Shown here piece after piece: positions 48,479 to 55,958 of a stretch of DNA of 64,000 nt; the stretch's first letter is position 1, and every line of letters begins with the position of its first letter. This DNA comes from Saccharopolyspora ipomoeae (GTDB lineage: Bacteria > Actinomycetota > Actinomycetes > Mycobacteriales > Pseudonocardiaceae). A program made the translations under genes and the position numbers. Below the pieces are notes generated by a model, which saw only the letters and a list, made by a program, of their open reading frames with translations, did no database searches and was not told the DNA's origin. The stretch lies in the NCBI RefSeq assembly GCF_029952525.1, contig NZ_JASAOF010000015.1:1-64000 (forward strand). Direction: 5' to 3'.

Positions 48479-49021
48479 TCAGGCGCAGATCGACGGGGTC
48501 GCCCGGCCCAGGGCGGCCTGGTGGAGGGCGTCGAGATCGCGGGCGGTGTGCGCGTAGGCGCTGACCAGGTGGCCCGTGCAGGACGGGCCGTCGCGGAGCT
48601 CGTCGGTGTCGCGCAGCTGCACCAGGATCGCCTCGCCCAGCCGGTCCAGCTCCGGGCGGATCTCGCCGAGATCGGGGCGTTCGGTCGGCTGCTCGTCGGG
48701 GTGCGCGGTCCAGCGGGCGTGCAGCCCGCGCTGCACGAGCTTGCTGGCCTCGATCTGGTCGCGGAAGACCCGCGTGGCCTCCTCCGGGTCGAGCCCGAGC
48801 TCCACCGCCCGCGCGGCGACTCCGTCGAGCACCTCCTGCTCGCGCTCGGGGTCCTCGATCGGCGAGTCCGTCCCCCACTTCGCGGCGGCGACCTGGTCGG
48901 ACAGCACCACCCGCTCGGCGGCGGACCCCACCAGCGGATCCAGCGCGCCCTCGGCCTGCGCCGGGGCCCCGAGCCCCAGCACCGCGGCGACCACGGCACC
49001 CCCGACGACCAACGACCTCAT
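48479..49021 (-). CDS. Secreted chorismate mutase (AroQ-gamma type), 180 aa
   Basis: Signal peptide MRSLVVGGAVVAAVLGLGAP with cleavage after AQA, then an all-helical domain. Active-site candidates of the exported AroQ family are present: R in LVGSAAERVVLSDQVAAAKW, K of the same run, and EATRVFRDQIEASKLVQRGL. Two cysteines (PSCTG and SICA end) can form the family disulfide. It converts chorismate to prephenate outside the membrane, where its benefit is unknown; M. tuberculosis Rv1885c is the model. Divergent from the PAP2 gene. Confidence 0.88.
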   Translation of the reverse strand: MRSLVVGGAVVAAVLGLGAPAQAEGALDPLVGSAAERVVLSDQVAAAKWGTDSPIEDPEREQEVLDGVAARAVELGLDPEEATRVFRDQIEASKLVQRGLHARWTAHPDEQPTERPDLGEIRPELDRLGEAILVQLRDTDELRDGPSCTGHLVSAYAHTARDLDALHQAALGRATPSICA

Positions 49022-49087
49022 CGCAGAACCTCCCCAGGATGATCAGGTGTTCCCAGTCATACACCCGAATCCCGCCCCGGTCGACAC

Positions 49088-49151
49088 GATTTCAACGGAA
49101 GTCGGGTCCCCGATTTCAATGGAAATCCGGGACCCGACTTCCGTTGAAATC
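49088..49151. repeat. Three 16-bp quasi-palindromes on a 24-bp period inside a 23-bp stem
   Basis: GATTTCAACGGAAGTC (49088), GATTTCAATGGAAATC (49112) and GACTTCCGTTGAAATC (49136), exactly 24 bp apart. The first and third are reverse complements, so 49088-49110 pairs perfectly with 49129-49151 and the middle unit forms the loop. It lies in a divergent promoter region (chorismate mutase and PAP2). Confidence 0.9.
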
Positions 49152-49204
49152 GTGAATCCCCTGCTCGGCCGTGGCCGGAGCCGGGTGCTGGGAGTCCGGT
49201 TAGT

Positions 49205-49780
49205 GTGGAGGAGGTGGACTACAGCACCGACTTGTTCTTGATCATCTCGGGCTGGGGCGCCGCCTCGCCCGGCTGGCTGCAGGCCGTCGCCCTGGTGCTG
49301 ACCCATGCGCTGCTGCTCGGGTTCATCCCCGTCGCCGGGTACGTGTGGTGGCGGGTGGACCGGCGGGCGCGGGCCGCGCTGGCGATCCTGATCTCCGGTG
49401 GTGCGGCCTGGGTGCTCACCGACCCGGTCAAGGACGTCGTCCGGCAGCTGCGGCCGTGCCGGACTTTCCCGGTGCGCACGGTCGAGCACTGCAGCGAGGT
49501 CGGTGTCTTCTCCTTCCCCAGCGGGCACTCGGCCACGGCGGCGGCCTTCGCGGTGACGGTGGCCGTGCTGTGGCGGCGGGCCGCCGCGATCGTGGCGGTG
49601 GTGGCCGTGCTGGAGGCGTTCCTGCGGATCTACCTGGGCGTGCACTACCCGCACGACGTGCTCGCGGGCCTCCTGTTCGGCGCCATCATCGGTGCGATCG
49701 CGGCCGTCGCGAGCAAGCCGAGCGCGAAACGACCGCCGACCGTCCTCGCTGACGAGACCGCTGCTGCCCAGAAGTGTTGA
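49205..49780 (+). CDS. PAP2-family membrane phosphatase, 191 aa
   Basis: Integral membrane acid phosphatase. All three PAP2 motifs are present: K-x6-R-P as KDVVRQLRPC, PSGH in FSFPSGHSATAA, and RIYLGVHYPHDVLAG. Five or six helices. Likely lipid phosphate or undecaprenyl pyrophosphate phosphatase, thus a partial functional parallel of UppP at 28960. GTG at 49205 is assumed; GTG at 49214 is directly preceded by GGAGGAG and cannot be ruled out. Confidence 0.87.
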   Translation: MEEVDYSTDLFLIISGWGAASPGWLQAVALVLTHALLLGFIPVAGYVWWRVDRRARAALAILISGGAAWVLTDPVKDVVRQLRPCRTFPVRTVEHCSEVGVFSFPSGHSATAAAFAVTVAVLWRRAAAIVAVVAVLEAFLRIYLGVHYPHDVLAGLLFGAIIGAIAAVASKPSAKRPPTVLADETAAAQKC

Positions 49781-49826
49781 AAGAGTGCGGCGGCACCGAC
49801 GCGCAGAGCAACCACGTGAACGGTTC

Positions 49827-50441
49827 TCAGAGCTCCGCGTGGACCAGCTCGCCCTCGGTGGCCTGGGCTGATCCCCCGGTGTTCTCCGCCAGCCAGGCGT
49901 GGAAGGTCTCGACGTCCTCGACCGGGACGTGGACGTGGAAGCGGACCACGGCGTCGTAGGAGGTGTCGGCCACCTGGTAACCGGCCGACCGCAGATCGTT
50001 GTCGAGCCGGCCCGCCAGCACGTAGTCGGCCTCCACCTCCAGCACCCGCACCGGACGCCGCTCCAGCGTCCCGACGTGCTCCAACGCCTCGGACACCGCG
50101 CCGCCGTAGGCGCGGACCAAGCCGCCCGCGCCCAGCAGCACCCCGCCGAAGTAGCGGGTGACCACGGCGACGGTGTTGGTGATCTCGTTGCGGCGCAGCA
50201 CTTCCAGCATCGGCACCCCGGCCGTGCCCGCGGGTTCGCCGTCATCGCTGGACTTCTGGATCTCCCCGGAGTCGCCGAGGACGAACGCCGAGCAGTGGTG
50301 CCGGGCGTCGTGGTGCGCCTTGCGCTGCAGCTGGATGAACTCCCGCGCCTCGGCTTCGGAGGTCACCCGCAGCAGCGAGCAGATGAACCGGGACTTGCGC
50401 ACCTCGATCTCGTGCTCGCCCGACCGCTTGATCGTCCGCAT
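49827..50441 (-). CDS. YigZ/IMPACT family protein, 204 aa
   Basis: Two-domain protein: N-terminal UPF0029/Impact domain (SRFICSLLRVTSEAEAREFI ... HHDARHHCSAFVLGDSG ... SDDGEPAGTAGVPMLEVL) and a C-terminal DUF1949 ferredoxin-like domain. Bacterial members are of uncertain function, with reported links to translation control and peptidase-like sites. ATG at 50441 has GGGAGG upstream. Converges on the PAP2 gene. Confidence 0.9.
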   Translation of the reverse strand: MRTIKRSGEHEIEVRKSRFICSLLRVTSEAEAREFIQLQRKAHHDARHHCSAFVLGDSGEIQKSSDDGEPAGTAGVPMLEVLRRNEITNTVAVVTRYFGGVLLGAGGLVRAYGGAVSEALEHVGTLERRPVRVLEVEADYVLAGRLDNDLRSAGYQVADTSYDAVVRFHVHVPVEDVETFHAWLAENTGGSAQATEGELVHAEL

Positions 50442-50558
50442 GCGACCTCCCCACCGCCATCCTCCCACCTGGGGGTTCACCGATCGGCGTGTGGGGATTT
50501 TCATGGAAAGGGCGGGCGATTCCGGGCCTGTCGGTACCGCCCCGTACCGTCCACCCTC

Positions 50559-50759
50559 ATGGAGCAGTCATCGAGCCCGTTTGAACCAGGCGTGCGTGTG
50601 CGTGCCACGTTCGGCCGGTTCCGTGATCAGGAGGGCACGGTGGTGGAGACCGCCACCGGTCTCCCGCAGGTCTTCGAGGGCCCGGTCCTCTGGGTCAGAT
50701 TCGACGGCGCCGAAGAACCCGGCCTCGTAGCGGGCCGCTTCCTGGAAGAGGCGGCGTGA
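50559..50759 (+). CDS. Small beta-rich protein (KOW/SH3-like), 66 aa
   Basis: MEQSSSPFEPGVRVRATFGR then FRDQEGTVVETATGLPQVFE. The G-V-R-V-R ... G-T-V-V-E pattern resembles a KOW or SH3-like barrel, but this is only a pattern. TACCGT eight bases before the ATG suggests leaderless expression. GC3 is high. It ends just before structured repeat copy C. Confidence 0.6.
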   Translation: MEQSSSPFEPGVRVRATFGRFRDQEGTVVETATGLPQVFEGPVLWVRFDGAEEPGLVAGRFLEEAA

Positions 50760-50772
50760 TTTCTTGAATCCC

Positions 50773-50895
50773 GTGGTCACCTCGCTCGGCGGTGCCGGTG
50801 GCAGATCCCGAGCGGCTCCGTGGACTGCGGGTGCGGCCGTCCTAGCCACGAAGCCGCTCAGAACCTGCGGCGGTGCGGGTTGCTCAGGTGGGGCT
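50773..50895. repeat. Structured intergenic repeat, copy C (divergent)
   Basis: Shares GTGGTC...GGCGGTGC on the left and GAACC(C/T)GCGGCGGTGCGG on the right with copies A and B. Its stem has a different sequence but still pairs: CGAGCGGCTCCGTGG (50809-50823) with CCACGAAGCCGCTCAG (50846-50861). The loop is shortened to 22 bases. It lies between convergent genes, like A and B. Confidence 0.8.
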
Positions 50896-50897
50896 GA

Positions 50898-50954
50898 CCA
50901 GCCCCAGAACCCCTGATCAGCCCCAGACCTCCTGATCAGCCCCAGACCTCCTGG
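50898..50954 (-). repeat. Tandem 19-bp repeat over a gene's 3' end and stop codon
   Basis: Three 19-bp units start at 50898, 50917 and 50936 (TCAGCCCCAGACCTCCTGA form). The unit at 50936 is the final codons and stop of the MetE-like gene on the minus strand; the first unit has lost its stop (CCA for TCA). Confidence 0.85.
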
Positions 50955-52057
50955 GCCGTTTCGACGACCAGGCGGAGCTTGGCGACCTCTTCCTCGTAGG
51001 TCAGCGCGTTGCCGTCCTTGGTCGAGGCGAAGCCGCACTGCGGCGACAGGCACAGCTGGTCGAGGTCGACGTACTTGGCGGCCTCGTCGATGCGGCGCTT
51101 GAGCTCGTCCTTGGACTCCAGCTCACCGCGCTTGGTCGTGACCAGGCCCAGCACCACGTACTTGCCCCGGGGCACGTGCCGCAGCGGGGCGAAGCCGCCC
51201 GAGCGCTCGTCGTCGAACTCCATGAAGAAGCCGTCGACCTCCAGCTCGTTGAACAGGGCCTCGGCGACGAAGTCGTAGCCGCCCTCGGCCACCCACGACG
51301 ACCGGAAGTTGCCCCGGCACATGTGGGTGGTCACCGTGAGCGTGTCCGGACGTCCGCGCAGCGACTCGTTGATCAGCCGGATGTCCTTGATGTGCGCGTT
51401 CTCGCCGTCCTCGCCCCGCGCGTTGAGCATCTCCCGCTGCTTGGGGTCGTTGAGGTAGGCCAGGCTGGTGTCGTCGAGCTGCAGGTAGTGGCAGCCCAGG
51501 TCGGCCAGCGCCCGCACCTCCGCCCGGTAGGCGGCGGCCAGGTCGGCGCGGAACTGCTCCATGTCCGGGTAGACCTCGGAGTCCACGGCCGCAGGTCCGC
51601 CCCGGTAGGTGAGCATGCCGGGCGACGGGATGGTCAGCTTCGGCGTGTTCTTGGTGGTCCGGGACGCCAGGTACTTGAAGGCGTCGGCGAAGATCGTGCC
51701 CGAGAGCTTGATCTTGTCGGTGACCTTCAGGTCCGGGGTGATGAACTCGATGTCGCCCTGGGCGTTGTGGAACTGGACCTTGAGGTTGTTGTCGTCGACG
51801 CGTTCGACGCCGTCCAGCTGGTACAGGAAGTCCATGTGCCAGGAGCTGCGGCGGAACTCGCCGTCCGTGGCGCTCTGCAGGCCGACGTCCTCCTGCATCT
51901 TCACGACCTGAGCGATCGCCTCGTCCTCGATGCCGCGCAGCTCGGCGTCGTCGATGCGGCCGGCCGCGTGCGAGTCACGGGCTTCCAGCAGGCGTTCGGG
52001 GCGGAGCAGGCTGCCGACGTGGTCGGCCCGGAACGGTGGTGCAACACGTGGGCTCAT
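50936..52057 (-). CDS. MetE-family methionine synthase II protein, 373 aa
   Basis: Single-barrel member of the cobalamin-independent methionine synthase superfamily. Landmarks are FRADHVGSLLRPERLLEARD, LATDGEFRRSSWH-type QSATDGEFRRSSWHMDFLYQ, HYLQLDDTSLAYL, THMCRGNF (zinc His/Cys) and CLSPQCGFAST (second zinc Cys). These match YxjG/YxjH-like proteins thought to make methionine from homocysteine with a methyl donor. ATG at 52057 lies seven bases after TATCTT, a leaderless promoter. The 3' end is part of a tandem repeat. Divergent from the monooxygenase. Confidence 0.88.
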   Translation of the reverse strand: MSPRVAPPFRADHVGSLLRPERLLEARDSHAAGRIDDAELRGIEDEAIAQVVKMQEDVGLQSATDGEFRRSSWHMDFLYQLDGVERVDDNNLKVQFHNAQGDIEFITPDLKVTDKIKLSGTIFADAFKYLASRTTKNTPKLTIPSPGMLTYRGGPAAVDSEVYPDMEQFRADLAAAYRAEVRALADLGCHYLQLDDTSLAYLNDPKQREMLNARGEDGENAHIKDIRLINESLRGRPDTLTVTTHMCRGNFRSSWVAEGGYDFVAEALFNELEVDGFFMEFDDERSGGFAPLRHVPRGKYVVLGLVTTKRGELESKDELKRRIDEAAKYVDLDQLCLSPQCGFASTKDGNALTYEEEVAKLRLVVETAQEVWG

Positions 52058-52170
52058 GGGACGCAAGATAGTTCTCGGGCCAGGGCGTGCCTAGGTGAGT
52101 TTTCATTTTCCGAAAACCCGTCCCCTTCCGGGTGCCGGTTGACTCGTTCACGGCGTGTGACCAAGGACAA

Positions 52171-52199
52171 TTCGGTACATACGGTCGAGTGGATAAAAT
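52171..52199 (+). promoter_or_regulatory. Probable promoter of the FAD monooxygenase gene
   Basis: TTCGGT (52171-52176), 17 bases, TAAAAT (52194-52199). Inverted ACAATT/AATTGT halves (about 52167-52172 and 52197-52202) straddle it and could be an operator. Confidence 0.5.
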
Positions 52200-52227
52200 T
52201 GTGGAGCAGCACTGTCGGGGATGACGG

Positions 52228-53388
52228 ATGGAGACGATGCGAGTTCTCGTGATCGGAGCCGGAGTCGGAGGACTCGCAATCGCCAACGGATTGCTCCGCC
52301 GCGGCTATGACGTGCAGGTTTACGAACACCACGACGCGCTGAGGACATCGGGCGCCGGCATCACGGTGTGGAGCAACGGCACCGCCGCGCTGCGCGAGCT
52401 GGGCGTGGACATCAGCGATCGCGGGCACCAGCTCGACAGCCTCCGGTCACTCACCGAATCCGGGCGGTTGCTCTGGGAAGCCGATCTCGACGAGGTCACC
52501 GAACGGCTCGGCTCCCCGACCGTGCAGATCCCGCGCCGCCGGCTCATCGCCGAGATGGCCGGGGCGCTGCCCGCAGGGGCGCTCCAGTTCGGCCGCCGCT
52601 GCGTCGCCATCACCGAGCACCCCGACCACGTGCGAGTGGACTTCGCCGACGGCTCCAGCGCCACCGGCGACCTGCTCATCGGCGCCGACGGCCAGCGGTC
52701 GGTGGTGCGGCAGCAGGTCATCGGCGGCGAACCCGCCAAGCCCACCGGCTGGGCCAGCTGGCAGGGCCTGACCCGCAGCGACCTGCCGGTGGCCGAGGGC
52801 AGGCAGACGCTCAACATCGCCGGGCGCAACGCGCACTGCGGGCTCATCCCCACCGGCGACGGGCTGCTGCACTGGTGGTTCGACATGCCGTGGCGCGCGG
52901 GCGACCCGGTGCACGCGGTCGCCGAGCTCCGCGAGCTGTTCCGCGGCTGGCCGGAGCCGGTGGAGGCGCTGCTGGACTCGGTCACCGACGACGACCTGGG
53001 GTTCTTCCCGCACATCCGGCACAAGGTCCCGCAGGTGTGGGGCGGTGCCCGCAGCACGCTGCTCGGCGACGCCGTGCACGCGATGCCGCCCGCGGTCGCC
53101 CAGGCCGCCAACCAGACCCTCGAAGACGCCTGGCTGCTCACCGAGTACCTGGCCGACGGCGAGGGCTCCCTCGCCGACCGGCTGCGCGCCTACGAGTTCG
53201 AACGCCGCCCCCGGGTCCTCAAGGTGTCCCGCACGGCGGCCCTGACCTCGGCCCAGCGGCGCACCCCGATCCAGCGCCTCGCGCGCTTCCCCGGCTGGCT
53301 CGCCACCCACAGCCAGGTCGTGTCGCTGCGCTCCGGCAGCAACGTCCTGCGCTCGTTGGCGGCCAAACCGGCGCTGCGCGCGGCCTGA
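52228..53388 (+). CDS. FAD-dependent aromatic monooxygenase, 386 aa
   Basis: Class A flavoprotein hydroxylase (UbiH/PHBH fold). Dinucleotide motif VLVIGAGVGGLAIANGLLRR at the N-terminus, the DG region GDLLIGADGQRSVVR near residue 145-160, and the FAD-ribityl GD motif STLLGDAVHAMPPAVAQAAN near residue 275-290. Substrates of this group include hydroxybenzoates, salicylate and polyketides; which one is unknown. ATG at 52228 or 52237 (MRVLVIG). Ends before a perfect palindromic terminator. Confidence 0.88.
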   Translation: METMRVLVIGAGVGGLAIANGLLRRGYDVQVYEHHDALRTSGAGITVWSNGTAALRELGVDISDRGHQLDSLRSLTESGRLLWEADLDEVTERLGSPTVQIPRRRLIAEMAGALPAGALQFGRRCVAITEHPDHVRVDFADGSSATGDLLIGADGQRSVVRQQVIGGEPAKPTGWASWQGLTRSDLPVAEGRQTLNIAGRNAHCGLIPTGDGLLHWWFDMPWRAGDPVHAVAELRELFRGWPEPVEALLDSVTDDDLGFFPHIRHKVPQVWGGARSTLLGDAVHAMPPAVAQAANQTLEDAWLLTEYLADGEGSLADRLRAYEFERRPRVLKVSRTAALTSAQRRTPIQRLARFPGWLATHSQVVSLRSGSNVLRSLAAKPALRAA

Positions 53389-53394
53389 GCAGCG

Positions 53395-53432
53395 AGAAGG
53401 GCCCTCGACCTGATCAGGTCGAGGGCCCTTCT
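53395..53432. terminator. 38-bp perfect palindrome, bidirectional terminator
   Basis: AGAAGGGCCCTCGACCTGA followed by its exact reverse complement, between the convergent monooxygenase (ends 53388) and aldo/keto reductase (ends 53448). Confidence 0.9.
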
Positions 53433-53447
53433 CCGTTCAGTTCCGGA

Positions 53448-54272
53448 TCACATGTCGTCCGGGTTCGGGCCGACGCGGACGCCGTTCTCCAGGGCCGTGA
53501 GGGCCTTGATGTCGTCCTGGGCGAGCTCGAAGTCGAAGACCTCGATGTTCTCCTGGATGCGGGACGGCGTGACCGACTTCGGGATGGTCACGTTGCCCAG
53601 CTCGATGTGCCAGCGCAGCACGATCTGGGCCGGGGTCTTGCCGTACTTCTCCGCCAGGTTGGCGACCGTGGCGCTGTCGAGCAGACCGTTGTTGCGGCCC
53701 AGCGGGCTCCACGCCTCCGTCAGGATGCCGTGCTCGGCGTGGAAGGCGCGCAGCTCGGCCTGCGGCAGGTTCGGGTGCAGCTCGATCTGGTTCAGCGCGG
53801 GCACGACGTCGGTCTCGTCGAACAGGCGCTTGAGGTGCGCGATCTGGAAGTTCGAGACGCCGATCGCCTTGGCGCGGCCGCTCTTGCTGATCTCCTCGAA
53901 CGCCTTCCAGGTCTCCACGTACTTGTCCTGGCTCGGAACGGGCCAGTGGATCAGGTACAGGTCGACGTAGTCCAGACCGAGGCGGGCCATGCTCGCGTCG
54001 AAGGCCTTGAGCGTGCTGTCGTAGCCCTGGTCGTCGTTCCACAGCTTGGTGGTGACGAACAGGTCCTCCCGCTCGACGCCGGACTCGGCGATGGCCTTGC
54101 CGACGCCTTCCTCGTTGCCGTACACCTTCGCGGTGTCGATGCTGCGGTACCCGGCGTCGAGCGCTGCGCGAACCGGGGCGATGACCTCGTCGGCCGGAAC
54201 CTGGAAGACGCCGTAGCCCAGCTGGGGCATCGAAGCACCGGTGTTCAGCGTGACGTTCGGAACCTGAGTCAT
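53448..54272 (-). CDS. Aldo/keto reductase, 274 aa
   Basis: NADPH-dependent (beta/alpha)8 reductase of the AKR5 (2,5-diketo-D-gluconate reductase) group. Catalytic tetrad: D and Y in RSIDTAKVYGNE, K in VTTKLWNDDQ, H in YLIHWPVPSQ. Signatures LGYGVFQV, AIGVSNFQIAHL and IPKSVTPSRIQEN (cofactor). ATG at 54272 follows GGAGGAAAC. Cytosolic; carbonyl substrate unknown. 132 bases separate it from the MFS gene upstream on the same strand. Confidence 0.93.
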   Translation of the reverse strand: MTQVPNVTLNTGASMPQLGYGVFQVPADEVIAPVRAALDAGYRSIDTAKVYGNEEGVGKAIAESGVEREDLFVTTKLWNDDQGYDSTLKAFDASMARLGLDYVDLYLIHWPVPSQDKYVETWKAFEEISKSGRAKAIGVSNFQIAHLKRLFDETDVVPALNQIELHPNLPQAELRAFHAEHGILTEAWSPLGRNNGLLDSATVANLAEKYGKTPAQIVLRWHIELGNVTIPKSVTPSRIQENIEVFDFELAQDDIKALTALENGVRVGPNPDDM

Positions 54273-54404
54273 GTGGGTGTTTCCTCCACCGAGTTCGGGA
54301 TTGTCTGGCCGCAGTTCGGAATTGGTACAGGGCCCCCGTCCGGCTGGAACCGATTCAGGGGCACCTGCATTCCAGAGCACTCGTGTGAGCTGAGCAACCG
54401 CAGA

Positions 54405-55622
54405 TCAGGCGGTGAGCTCGGATTCCGCCGACGCGGTCTGCTGCGAGGACTGGTGCGAGACCACGACCCCGCGCCGGTTCGGGCGGGTGCCCAAGCGGCC
54501 GGACAGCACCGCGAAGCTCAGCCCGACCAGCGCCAGCAGCGCGCCGACCCAGCTCGGTGACACCAGCCCGAACCCGGCCGCGATCACCACGCCGCCCAGG
54601 TAGGCGCCCAGCGAGTTGGCGATGTTGAAGGTGGACTGGATGCTCGCCGAACCCAGCGCCGGGGCCTCCTTGGCCTCGTCGAGGATGCGCGCCTGGATGC
54701 TGGGGATCGCGGTGAAGCCGGTCGCGCCGATCAGGAACACCATGATCGGAGCCATGATCGGGTTCTGCGCGGTCAGCGCGAACACCGCCAGCGAGACCGC
54801 CAGCGCCGAGATGCCCGCGCACAGCGTCTTCAGCGGTGCGCGGTCGGCCAGCCGGCCGCCGATCGCGGTGCCGACGGTCATGCCGACGCCGAACACGGCC
54901 AGCAGCGGGGTGACGGCGGTGGCGCTGAACCCGGTCACGTCGGTGAGCACGGGCTTGATGTAGCTGTAGAAGGAGAAGATCGCGGCGAAGCCGAAGACCA
55001 CGACGGCGAAGGCGATCCACACCTGCGGGTTGCGGAAGGCCCGCAGCTCCCCGCGCAGGCTGACCTCGGTGGGCTTGGGCTGCTTGGGCACCAGCACCGC
55101 CACGGCCGCCAGCGCGAGCACGCCGATCACCGCGACCAGGCCGAACGCCCAGCGCCAGCCGAGCGCGTGGCCGAGCTGGGTGCCGATCGGCACGCCGACG
55201 ATGTTGGCGACGGTGAGACCGATGAACATCATCGAGATGGCCTGCCCGCGCCGGTCGGCGGCGACGAGACCGGCGGCGACGACCGCGCCGATGCCGAAGA
55301 ACGCGCCGTGCGGCAGGCCCGAGATGAACCGGGCGGCCAGCAGCGTCCCGTGGTTCAGGGCGAACGCCGAGAACAGGTTTCCCGCGGTGAACAGCACGAG
55401 CATCCACAGCAGCATCGTCTTGCGACGGGCTCGCAGACCGAGCATGGTCAGCGCGGGCGCGCCGATGACGACGCCGAGTGCGTACAGCGAGATGTACCCG
55501 CCGGCGTCGGGGATCGACACCTGCAGGTCGGTGGCCACTTCTGGCAGCAGCCCCATCATCACGAACTCGGTCGTTCCGATCCCGAATGCGGCGATGGCCA
55601 GGGCCAACAGGGCAATGGGCAA
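54405..55622 (-). CDS. MFS transporter (DHA1, AraJ/PbuE-like), 405 aa
   Basis: Twelve-helix major facilitator. Typical opening ALLALAIAAFGIGTTEFVMM GLLPEVA, the loop 2-3 motif GLRARRKTMLL and the antiporter-motif region GLTVANIVGVPIGTQLG place it with drug or sugar efflux pumps of the AraJ/YdhP/PbuE group. TTG at 55622 is chosen because GGGAG lies about seven bases upstream and homologues begin at this point; GTG at 55670 gives a longer, unlikely tail. Exported compound unknown. Confidence 0.87.
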   Translation of the reverse strand: MPIALLALAIAAFGIGTTEFVMMGLLPEVATDLQVSIPDAGGYISLYALGVVIGAPALTMLGLRARRKTMLLWMLVLFTAGNLFSAFALNHGTLLAARFISGLPHGAFFGIGAVVAAGLVAADRRGQAISMMFIGLTVANIVGVPIGTQLGHALGWRWAFGLVAVIGVLALAAVAVLVPKQPKPTEVSLRGELRAFRNPQVWIAFAVVVFGFAAIFSFYSYIKPVLTDVTGFSATAVTPLLAVFGVGMTVGTAIGGRLADRAPLKTLCAGISALAVSLAVFALTAQNPIMAPIMVFLIGATGFTAIPSIQARILDEAKEAPALGSASIQSTFNIANSLGAYLGGVVIAAGFGLVSPSWVGALLALVGLSFAVLSGRLGTRPNRRGVVVSHQSSQQTASAESELTA

Positions 55623-55958
55623 GGAATTCTCCCGTGTGGTGAAGGTGTGGTCCTCTTCCGCGCGCTGCACTGCACGGCGTGCTCAGGCGTTCGTCGCCTT
55701 GCTGGTGCTGGGGTGGCTGCGGAAACGATTCAGTTCAGCGCCCACGATGGCGCTCCGCACACGTTCAACAGTACTCAGGCCTGCGCTGTTCCTCGTCCGA
55801 GTATGAAGCGCGCCACTTCCGAGATCGCTCGTTCGGACCACAGCGCTGCGAGATCAGCTCGTCCACTGTGGAATTCAACGGTGCGGAACGCACAACCGAA
55901 TGGCGCTCGGATTGGGCGAATTCGGAAATCCCCGAAAATCTCGAAAATGGAGAGCTGA
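55623..55958. other. 336-bp divergent intergenic region without a gene
   Basis: Between the MFS gene (minus) and the arylsulfotransferase-like gene (plus). I see no supported frame, and only short A-rich runs (CCCCGAAAATCTCGAAAATGG) before the GGAGAG Shine-Dalgarno of the plus-strand gene. Confidence 0.6.

Noticed and set aside
49088-49151. CRISPR-like regular repeats
   Set aside because: Period is 24 bp with 16-bp palindromic units and 8-bp gaps; gaps are not unique spacers, there are at most four units and no cas genes.
52368-54560. 730-codon plus-strand frame spanning the monooxygenase and reductase genes
   Set aside because: It overlaps two clear genes in other frames and runs through a terminator palindrome; composition is typical of a shadow frame.
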